A DNA stretch of 5,903 nucleotides, taken from assembly GCA_014800445.1 (NCBI GenBank), contig JAAVGC010000042.1:1-5903 (forward strand), read 5' to 3'. The stretch comes from Bacteroidales bacterium. Lineage in GTDB: Bacteria > Bacteroidota > Bacteroidia > Bacteroidales > Muribaculaceae. The position numbers and the translations under genes are program-made. Below the pieces are notes generated by a model that was not told the origin of the DNA, ran no database searches, and worked only from the letters and a program-made list of their open reading frames with translations. This document shows positions 1 to 4,769 of this stretch, in pieces; within the stretch, counting starts at the first letter, position 1, and the number at the start of each line of letters is the position of its first letter.

Positions 1-328
1 AAGTACGATCTTTGACAAACTTAAATTGGATTTTATCGAGATCGTCGAAAACACCTGTGGCATAGGGGATATATTCGTTGCCATTGTATTGCAGGATGTT
101 AACGCCGAATAGATCGCCTTCACCGGAACGAGCTGTGACAAAGGATTGTGTGCCGTCCGGCATACTACATCCGATATTTATAGCAATAGTGTCGGTGGTT
201 GTGATCGGAGCTGATGGTTGGGTTGGTGTTTCGGGAATCCCCGGCTCTTCCGTAGTCCCAGAGGAACAAGATGAAAGAGTGATGACAGCAAGTGCTGTCA
301 TAATAATAAAGAGTTTTTTTCTCATCAT
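1..328 (-). CDS. N-terminal part of a predicted surface or periplasmic lipoprotein (3' end outside window)
   Basis: Reading leftward from the ATG at 328-326 gives 109 open codons that run off the window edge, so the stop is not seen. The N-terminus is a textbook lipoprotein signal: Met-Met-Arg-Lys-Lys, a hydrophobic core (residues 6-18), then the lipobox Leu-Ser-Ser-Cys with the lipidated cysteine at residue 21. Residues 22-47 form a Thr/Pro/Ser/Glu-rich linker, as is common for tethered Bacteroidetes lipoproteins. From about residue 48 a more ordered part begins, with alternating hydrophobic residues suggesting beta strands and a Tyr-Ala-Thr-Gly-Val-Phe-Asp-Asp stretch near residues 89-96. 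It resembles, from memory, short Bacteroidales lipoproteins of unknown function; no enzyme motif is visible. An in-frame ATG at 355-353 would add nine non-basic residues in front of the signal peptide and is less likely; the ATG at 325-323 is equally possible. No Shine-Dalgarno sequence is seen. Function unknown. Confidence 0.85.
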   Translation of the reverse strand, partial: MMRKKLFIIMTALAVITLSSCSSGTTEEPGIPETPTQPSAPITTTDTIAINIGCSMPDGTQSFVTARSGEGDLFGVNILQYNGNEYIPYATGVFDDLDKIQFKFVKDRT

Positions 329-466
329 GGTTTGTGATATTGTTGGGTTAAACATTGAGTTGGTATGTGATTTCAGTCTGAGTTGATCCACTAGACAATG
401 GTGTTTTGCCCATTCATGGTCAGACTTTTTTCAGTGTCAGATTCTTTTGAAAACTCATATCTCGTA

Positions 467-586
467 GTTTGTACCTACAAAAAAAGAGCGACAGCCAAAA
501 CTTTTTCCTCATTTGCTTTAGCAGGTTCTGGTAAACCATGAGTCCAAATAAGTAAAAAGCAGTCTGCGCCCTTGACGGGTACAAAC
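467..586. repeat. Nine-base perfect inverted repeat pair (467-475 and 578-586)
   Basis: GTTTGTACC at 467-475 is the exact reverse complement of GGTACAAAC at 578-586. Its right arm lies in the loop of the larger inverted repeat while its left arm lies outside it, so the two pairings cross instead of nesting. Nine bases can match by chance in a 200-base stretch, so this entry is tentative. Confidence 0.35.
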
Positions 587-652
587 CAACCTCTTAACTT
601 ATTATTTGGTGACTCGTTAGAAAATTTACCAGATTTGCTAAAGTCCAAATAA
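509..652. repeat. Imperfect long inverted repeat in non-coding DNA
   Basis: The arms pair as follows: 511-515 with 646-650, 516-523 (CTTTAGCA) with 636-643, 527-535 (TCTGGTAAA) with 625-633, 541-544 with 611-614, and 545-551 (CAAATAA) with 602-608. That is 33 complementary positions broken by small bulges, around a centre near 580. In addition AGTCCAAATAA occurs twice in direct orientation (541-551 and 642-652), in different reading frames, which argues against a coding explanation. It could be a small palindromic repeat (MITE-like), a structured RNA or untranslated leader, or a decayed invertible segment. The sequence alone does not decide between these. Confidence 0.6.
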
Positions 653-925
653 CTTGTCTAAAAGACGTGTTTGAAATATGTCTTGTTTTGTCTTTCTGTT
701 TCTTGCTTCAGTGGATTTTAGTTCTTACTCTCCACAAATTAAACAAAAAATTTGGACAGACACAAGTGCATATCGCAGAACTGCGTGGAAAATGGTGTTG
801 CCGCATTATAAAACCGTGAATACGTTTATATAATTATACCGCTAATGAGTAGATTTGTTGCATATTTTCTGAAATATTTTAGCCGGCTGAATTAAACTCA
901 CAGGTTTCTTGCGGGGGGAGGGGAC

Positions 926-964
926 ATAAAAAGGAAGAGCGCATTCCGGGGTGGGATGCGCTCT
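926..964 (-). terminator. Rho-independent terminator of the etfB-etfA-acyl-CoA dehydrogenase operon
   Basis: Positions 936-947 (AGAGCGCATTCC) and 953-964 (GGGATGCGCTCT) form a 12-base-pair stem with one non-Watson-Crick position (G-T on the plus strand, A-C in the minus-strand transcript) and a five-base loop (948-952). On the minus strand the stem is followed by TCC and then five T residues (932-928). It starts 26 bases past the stop of the dehydrogenase gene, the expected place for the end of the operon. The stem is GC-rich and sharply set off from the AT-rich DNA to its left. Confidence 0.9.
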
Positions 965-990
965 CTCGGTTATGGGGTTGACGGCAGGGG

Positions 991-2703
991 TTATGCCTGC
1001 TTGTAGAGTTCGATCTGGTCGGGGGTGAAGTTAGCGATAAACTCGGCGTGCTTCTCTACCTCGGCCTGTGCGATTTTGCTGTAGACTTTGGCACTCTTTG
1101 TCATTGACTCGGATGCGTAGCGGGTGGCATCGGTGACGAGGAGCCAGCTCATAACGAGGTTACCGGCCATCTCGACAAGGCGACGTGCCATGAAGTCAGT
1201 GTAGGTTGTATCAGCAACCGCGTTGACTTTTTCAATAGCCTCGTTGTATTTAGCTGCGAGGCCTTGGAGCATCTCGGCAACGGGCTTGAGTTCGTCGGCA
1301 ACGGGCTGTGTGGCGTAGTCGGCGATCATGGAGCTGTAGGTGCCTGTGGTGACGTGGCGGATGGCAGCGACAACCTGGAGCTGTGTGGTGCCCTCGTAGA
1401 TGGAGGTGATGCGTGCGTCGCGGTAAACGCGTTCGCAGGCGTAGTCCTTCATGAAGCCAGAACCGCCGTGGATCTGAATGCAGTCGTAGGCGTTCTGGTT
1501 GCAGTATTCGCTGGCAAGACCTTTGACAAGCGGAGTGCATGCATCGGCAAGACGGCGGTATTTCTTGAGGTCGTCTTTCTGCTCTTTGTCGAGCTTGGTG
1601 CCTTCGCGCTCGATGTCCTCGTAGGCTTTGTAAACGTCGACAAAACGCGATGTCTCGTAGAGGAGGGCGCGTGATGCGTCGAGCTTGGCTTTCATAACGG
1701 ACAGCATCTCGTAGACTGCCGGGAAGTTGATGATTGCCTTGCCGAACTGCTGACGCTCGTTGGCATAGGCAAGAGCCTCACGGTAGGCGATCTCGCTGAC
1801 GCCGACGCTCTGTGCGGCGATGCCGAGGCGTGCGCCGTTCATGAGTGCCATGACGTACTTGATAAGGCCGAGACGGCGTGAGCCGCAGAGTTCGGCTTTT
1901 GCGTTCTTGTAGGTGAGCTCGCAGGTGGGCGATCCCTTGATGCCCATCTTGTTCTCGATGCGGCGTACGTCAACGCCACCGTCGCGCTTGTCGTAGATGA
2001 ACATCGAGAGGCCGCGGCCGTCGCGTGTTCCTTCCTCGGAGCGTGCGAGCACGAGGTGGATATCGCTGTCACCGTTGGTGATAAAGCGCTTCACACCGTT
2101 GAGACGCCATGTGCCGTCGGGTGCCTGAGTTGCCTTGAGCATGACGGACTGAAGGTCGGAACCAGCATCGGGCTCGGTGAGGTCCATCGACATGGTCTCG
2201 CCCTCGCACACGCGGGGAATGAATTTCTCGCGCTGCTCTTCGTTGCCGAATTCGTAGAGAGTCTCCACGCAGTCCTGCAGACCCCAGAGGTTTTCAAAAC
2301 CTGTGTCGGCACGGCTTACGATGTCGGCAGCCATGATGTAGGGGGTGATGGGGAAGTTGAGACCTCCGTAGCGGCGGGGCATTGCCATGCCCATGAGTCC
2401 GGCCTTGCGGCATGCGTCGAGGTTCTCGAATGTGGCGTCGGCGTAGATTACGCGGTTGTTTTCCACGCGGGGACCCTGATGGTCGACAGACTCGGCGTTG
2501 GGAGCGATGGTGTTGGCGCAAATGTCGCCAACGATGTCGAGCACCTTGTCGTAATTGTCCATGGCATCCTCGAAGTCGCGGGGCGCATAGTCAAATTTGT
2601 CGGCATCGCTGTATCCGCGTTCCTTGAGGTCGACGATCTTCTGCATCAAGGGATGCGAAAGATGATTTTTAAGATCGGGATTATCTGTATAGAAATTAGC
2701 CAT
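991..2703 (-). CDS. Acyl-CoA dehydrogenase family protein, long form with C-terminal extension
   Basis: FAD-dependent flavoenzyme that oxidises an acyl-CoA at the alpha-beta bond, or reduces the enoyl-CoA, exchanging electrons with EtfAB; expected in the cytoplasm. The 570 residues show an N-terminal helical region (about 1-165), the middle beta domain beginning with the family signature Leu-Thr-Glu-Pro-Asp-Ala-Gly-Ser-Asp (175-183), and a C-terminal helical domain with Arg-Gln-Gln-Phe-Gly-Lys (317-322) and Ile-His-Gly-Gly-Ser-Gly (411-416). The motif Ile-Tyr-Glu-Gly-Thr (435-439) places Glu437 at the position of the catalytic base of medium-chain acyl-CoA and butyryl-CoA dehydrogenases. Residues after about 460 form an extra helical domain absent from 380-residue enzymes, as in the roughly 590-residue subfamily. 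The ATG at 2703 lies 3 bases after the etfA stop. Substrate is unknown: no thiolase, hydratase or CoA transferase is in view. Family assignment is firm; chain-length preference and direction are open. Confidence 0.95.
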   Translation of the reverse strand: MANFYTDNPDLKNHLSHPLMQKIVDLKERGYSDADKFDYAPRDFEDAMDNYDKVLDIVGDICANTIAPNAESVDHQGPRVENNRVIYADATFENLDACRKAGLMGMAMPRRYGGLNFPITPYIMAADIVSRADTGFENLWGLQDCVETLYEFGNEEQREKFIPRVCEGETMSMDLTEPDAGSDLQSVMLKATQAPDGTWRLNGVKRFITNGDSDIHLVLARSEEGTRDGRGLSMFIYDKRDGGVDVRRIENKMGIKGSPTCELTYKNAKAELCGSRRLGLIKYVMALMNGARLGIAAQSVGVSEIAYREALAYANERQQFGKAIINFPAVYEMLSVMKAKLDASRALLYETSRFVDVYKAYEDIEREGTKLDKEQKDDLKKYRRLADACTPLVKGLASEYCNQNAYDCIQIHGGSGFMKDYACERVYRDARITSIYEGTTQLQVVAAIRHVTTGTYSSMIADYATQPVADELKPVAEMLQGLAAKYNEAIEKVNAVADTTYTDFMARRLVEMAGNLVMSWLLVTDATRYASESMTKSAKVYSKIAQAEVEKHAEFIANFTPDQIELYKQA

Positions 2704-2706
2704 GGC

Positions 2707-3738
2707 TTATTTCGAATTTTTCTTGTAGTACTTGATGAGTTTGGGGAGCACTTCCTCGAGATTGCCGGTGATCACATAGTCGGCAATGGTGTTGATTGGG
2801 GCGTCGGGGTCGTTGTTGATCGAGATGATCATGGCGCTCTCCTGCATACCTGCAATGTGCTGGATCTGACCTGAGATGCCGCAGGCGATGTAAAGCTTTG
2901 GACGCACAGTGACACCGGTCTGGCCGATCTGACGGTCATGCTCGGTGAAGCCGGCATCGACAGCCGCACGTGAAGCGCCAACCTCGGCACCGAGGGTGTT
3001 GGCGAGGTCGTGGAGAAGCTGGAAGTTCTCTTTGCTGCCCACGCCGTAGCCGCCGGCTACGATGATGGGGGAGTTCTTGATGTTGATCTTGCTCTTCTCG
3101 ATGTGGCGGTCGATGATCTCTACAACGAAGTCGGTATCATTGACGTATTTCTTGGCATCGAGATTTATAACCTCACCCTTGTGGTCGGGGTTGACGATCT
3201 CTTTTTTCATGACACCCTCGCGAACTGTGGCCATCTGCGGACGGCAGTCGGGGTTGACGATGGTTGCCACGATGTTGCCGCCGAATGCGGGGCGGATCTG
3301 GTAGAGAAGGTCGGTGTACTCCTTGCCTGTTTTGGGATCCTTGTGGTCGCCGATTTCAAGTGCTGTGCAGTCGGCGGTAAGGCCGCTGTGGAGGCATGAT
3401 GAGACACGGGGACCCAGATCGCGGCCGATGCAGGTGGCACCCATGAGGCAAATCTGAGGCTTGATCTCTTTGAAGAGGTTGATCAGTATAGCCGCATGAG
3501 GATTGGAGGTATAGGGGAAAAGACGTGGATCCTCGACTTTGTAGACGGTGTCGGCTCCGTAGGGGAAAATCTGATTCTCCACACCGTCGAGCTTGTCGCC
3601 GATCACAAGGGCTTCGAGCTTAACTCCGAGACGGTCAGCCAGCTGACGACCTTTTGTGAGGAGTTCGAGGCTGACATCGGCAATCTTGCCTTCGTCAAAT
3701 TCGCAATATACTATAAGGTTGTTTTTGTCTTCTGCCAT
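2707..3738 (-). CDS. etfA: Electron transfer flavoprotein subunit alpha (EtfA/FixB family)
   Basis: Large subunit of the cytoplasmic EtfAB heterodimer; binds the FAD that exchanges electrons with the acyl-CoA dehydrogenase. The 343 residues match the usual length. The N-terminal domain (1-200) has Gly-Arg-Asp-Leu-Gly-Pro-Arg (105-111), Gly-Leu-Thr-Ala-Asp-Cys-Thr (119-125) and Arg-Pro-Ala-Phe-Gly-Gly-Asn (149-155). These are typical of the CarE/clostridial branch and not of the mitochondrial type. The FAD domain (about 220-343) holds Val-Gly-Ala-Ser-Arg-Ala-Ala-Val-Asp (253-261), Gly-Gln-Thr-Gly (272-275) and Gly-Ile-Ser-Gly-Gln-Ile-Gln-His (287-294); His294 is the conserved flavin-contacting histidine. 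There is no N-terminal ferredoxin-type cysteine cluster, which some EtfA proteins carry. It starts 6 bases after the etfB stop and ends 3 bases before the dehydrogenase ATG, so the three genes should be co-transcribed and probably translationally coupled. Confidence 0.97.
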   Translation of the reverse strand: MAEDKNNLIVYCEFDEGKIADVSLELLTKGRQLADRLGVKLEALVIGDKLDGVENQIFPYGADTVYKVEDPRLFPYTSNPHAAILINLFKEIKPQICLMGATCIGRDLGPRVSSCLHSGLTADCTALEIGDHKDPKTGKEYTDLLYQIRPAFGGNIVATIVNPDCRPQMATVREGVMKKEIVNPDHKGEVINLDAKKYVNDTDFVVEIIDRHIEKSKINIKNSPIIVAGGYGVGSKENFQLLHDLANTLGAEVGASRAAVDAGFTEHDRQIGQTGVTVRPKLYIACGISGQIQHIAGMQESAMIISINNDPDAPINTIADYVITGNLEEVLPKLIKYYKKNSK

Positions 3739-3744
3739 GATGTC

Positions 3745-4617
3745 TTATCCGATGGTGTGGTTTGCGATAAGTTCCTTGATGAGTTCCTCGAGCTGAGCGT
3801 CATCGTTGTCGAGACGTCGGCTTTCCTTGGCGGTGAAGACAACGTTTTCGATAGCCTTAACCTTAGTGGGTGATCCGGCCATACCGATCTGTTCGGGATC
3901 GGCTTCGACAAATGCTGCACCCCACTCCTGGAGGTTGAGGTAAGGGCGAGCCTCAACGAATGCCTGCTCCTCGGGTGTGAGTTTGGCTTTCTCAGAGGGT
4001 GAAACAACTCGCTTGAATTTCATGATGCGCTTGGCGTTGCGGGGACGGCATTCAGCAGCCGAACCGTTGACGGTGACAACGCATGGGAGAGGAGCCTTGA
4101 CGGTCTCGACACCTTGTTCGAGACGACGTTTTACGGTAACATATCCGTCCTTGAGATCGAGGATTTCCTCAGCATAGGTGACCTGAGGAATTCCAAGCTT
4201 TTCAGCGATCTGTGGACCTACCTGTGCGGTGTCGCCGTCGATGGCCTGACGTCCGCCGAGGATGATGTCGTAGTTGCCGAATTTCTTGACTGCCTGCGCC
4301 AGCGAGTAGGAGGTTGCGAGAGTGTCGGCACCTCCGAGTGCACGGTCAGTGAGCACTATGCCGGTATCGGCGCCGCGGAAAATTGCTTCACGTATGATTT
4401 CGGAAGCACGTGGAAGACCCATAGTGAGGATTGTAACGGTCGAGCCGGGGTTGGCGTCCTTGAGACGGAGAGCCTGCTCGAGGGCGTTGAGATCCTCGGG
4501 ATTGAAGATGGCGGGGAGAGCGGCACGATTGATAGTGCCATCTTCTTTCATAGCATCTTTTCCTACATTGCGGGTGTCGGGCACCTGCTTTGCAAGGACG
4601 ATGATGTTTAAACTCAT
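3745..4617 (-). CDS. etfB: Electron transfer flavoprotein subunit beta (EtfB/FixA family)
   Basis: Small subunit of EtfAB, first gene of the operon. The 290 residues begin with the family start Ala-Lys-Gln-Val-Pro-Asp-Thr (9-15), followed by Asn-Pro-Glu-Asp-Leu-Asn-Ala-Leu-Glu-Gln-Ala-Leu (39-50). The motif Gly-Arg-Gln-Ala-Ile-Asp-Gly-Asp-Thr-Ala-Gln-Val-Gly-Pro (122-135) sits where EtfB binds its nucleotide. In canonical mitochondrial-type Etf this site holds AMP and reads differently (Asp-Asp-Asp type). The Asp-Gly-Asp-Thr-Ala-Gln-Val-Gly form is typical of the branch with a second FAD, including bifurcating Etfs. The segment after about 225 is the C-terminal arm that wraps onto EtfA. The start ATG (4617-4615) is preceded by an A-rich leader without a Shine-Dalgarno sequence, normal for Bacteroidetes. 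Subunit identity is certain; bifurcating function is inferred. Confidence 0.97.
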   Translation of the reverse strand: MSLNIIVLAKQVPDTRNVGKDAMKEDGTINRAALPAIFNPEDLNALEQALRLKDANPGSTVTILTMGLPRASEIIREAIFRGADTGIVLTDRALGGADTLATSYSLAQAVKKFGNYDIILGGRQAIDGDTAQVGPQIAEKLGIPQVTYAEEILDLKDGYVTVKRRLEQGVETVKAPLPCVVTVNGSAAECRPRNAKRIMKFKRVVSPSEKAKLTPEEQAFVEARPYLNLQEWGAAFVEADPEQIGMAGSPTKVKAIENVVFTAKESRRLDNDDAQLEELIKELIANHTIG

Positions 4618-4640
4618 AATCGTTATTTTGAGTGTTTAAG

Positions 4641-4700
4641 CTATTTGTCGTTGTTGAATGCGGTGCTCGTGGTGCCCTGAGGGCGCGCGGCGGCCGCCAT
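4641..4700 (-). CDS. Possible 19-codon leader ORF upstream of etfB
   Basis: An ATG at 4700-4698 opens a 19-codon frame ending in TAG at 4643-4641, 23 bases before the etfB ATG. It starts with four alanines after Met, then Arg-Pro-Gln-Gly, and ends with Asn-Asn-Asp-Lys. The predicted transcription start from the promoter at 4708-4738 would fall only a few bases before this ATG, so it would be nearly leaderless. The first codons coincide with a perfect palindrome GGCGGCCGCC (4689-4698) and the alternating GCGCGC run (4683-4688), so this could instead be structured untranslated leader. There is no similarity I recognise and no enrichment for one amino acid that would suggest classical attenuation. 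Low confidence as a real peptide. Confidence 0.25.
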   Translation of the reverse strand: MAAAARPQGTTSTAFNNDK

Positions 4701-4707
4701 TGACGTG

Positions 4708-4738
4708 CAAAGATAGTAAAATATTGTGGTTAAGCAAA
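4708..4738 (-). promoter_or_regulatory. Bacteroidetes-type promoter of the etfB-etfA-acyl-CoA dehydrogenase operon
   Basis: On the minus strand the -33 element TTTG lies at 4738-4735 and the -7 element TATCTTTG at 4715-4708, separated by 19 bases. This matches the Bacteroides primary sigma consensus (TTTG or TTG, then TAnnTTTG with a 19-21 base spacer). Transcription should start at about 4701-4705, giving an untranslated leader of roughly 85 bases before the etfB ATG. The promoter lies just after the purF-family stop, so the etf operon has its own start even if some read-through from purF occurs. No clear terminator hairpin separates the two. Confidence 0.8.
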
Positions 4739-4769
4739 ATAAAATACTACCTGCAGAAGGCTCCCTGGA

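Larger units (their letters stand above)
329..925. other. AT-rich intergenic region with no convincing gene
   Basis: About 600 bases separate the lipoprotein start from the terminator of the acyl-CoA dehydrogenase operon. It is visibly more AT-rich than the etf operon. The only open frames are very short: a plus-strand 41-codon frame (416-541) and a minus-strand 30-codon frame (512-420). Neither has recognisable similarity or a good start context. The region holds an imperfect inverted repeat (511-650), a second short inverted repeat (467-475 with 578-586), an AT palindrome TATAATTATA (829-838), a small dyad CGCAG-AA-CTGCG (774-785), a palindrome AGCCGGCT (881-888) and a G-rich run (911-923). 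No minus-strand promoter matching TAnnTTTG was found upstream of the lipoprotein gene, so its transcription start is unresolved. Confidence 0.7.

Noticed and set aside
78..386. Plus-strand 102-codon frame at the left edge
   Set aside because: It is antisense to the lipoprotein gene, whose signal peptide and lipobox on the minus strand are convincing. The plus-strand frame has no such signals at its N-terminus.
420..512. Minus-strand 30-codon frame starting Met-Arg-Lys-Lys-Phe-Trp with a hydrophobic stretch and Cys, resembling a lipoprotein signal
   Set aside because: The residue before Cys is Phe, which does not fit a lipobox, and the frame ends after 30 codons in a Lys-rich tail. Probably chance, given the A/T-rich DNA.
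416..652. Plus-strand frame open from ATG 416 to TGA 539-541 and then again to TAA 650-652, looking like a small gene with one internal stop
   Set aside because: The duplicated AGTCCAAATAA occurs in different frames in the two halves, no similarity is recognised, and the inverted repeat explains the non-random look. Too short to call a pseudogene.
509..652. Integron attC site or CRISPR-like repeat as an explanation of the inverted repeat
   Set aside because: No conserved GTTRRRY/RYYYAAC core pair with attC spacing and no integrase is visible, and there are not three or more evenly spaced direct repeats.
850..857. TAGATTTG on the plus strand, an exact TAnnTTTG match
   Set aside because: No good TTTG element lies 19-21 bases upstream and no plus-strand gene follows; the next sequence is the terminator and the antisense of the dehydrogenase.
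1250..2521. Minus-strand frames of 64-96 codons inside the dehydrogenase gene, and a plus-strand 136-codon frame at 1264-1674
   Set aside because: Out-of-frame or antisense shadows of the dehydrogenase; rich in Arg, His, Ser and Pro as expected for frame-shifted GC-rich coding DNA.
2056..2874. Plus-strand 272-codon open frame opposite the dehydrogenase start and the end of etfA
   Set aside because: It is fully antisense to two genes with strong family motifs, crosses their junction, and has a composition (many Val, Gly, His, Cys) typical of the mirror frame of GC-biased codons. No domain is recognisable.
3010..4639. Several plus-strand frames of 66-165 codons opposite etfA and etfB
   Set aside because: All are antisense shadows of the etf genes, overlap each other in different frames and show no motif or start signal.
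4739..4769. Rho-independent terminator after the PurF-family gene
   Set aside because: Only a three-base-pair stem (CCT with AGG around TTCTGC) precedes a T-rich stretch, too weak to support a terminator call.
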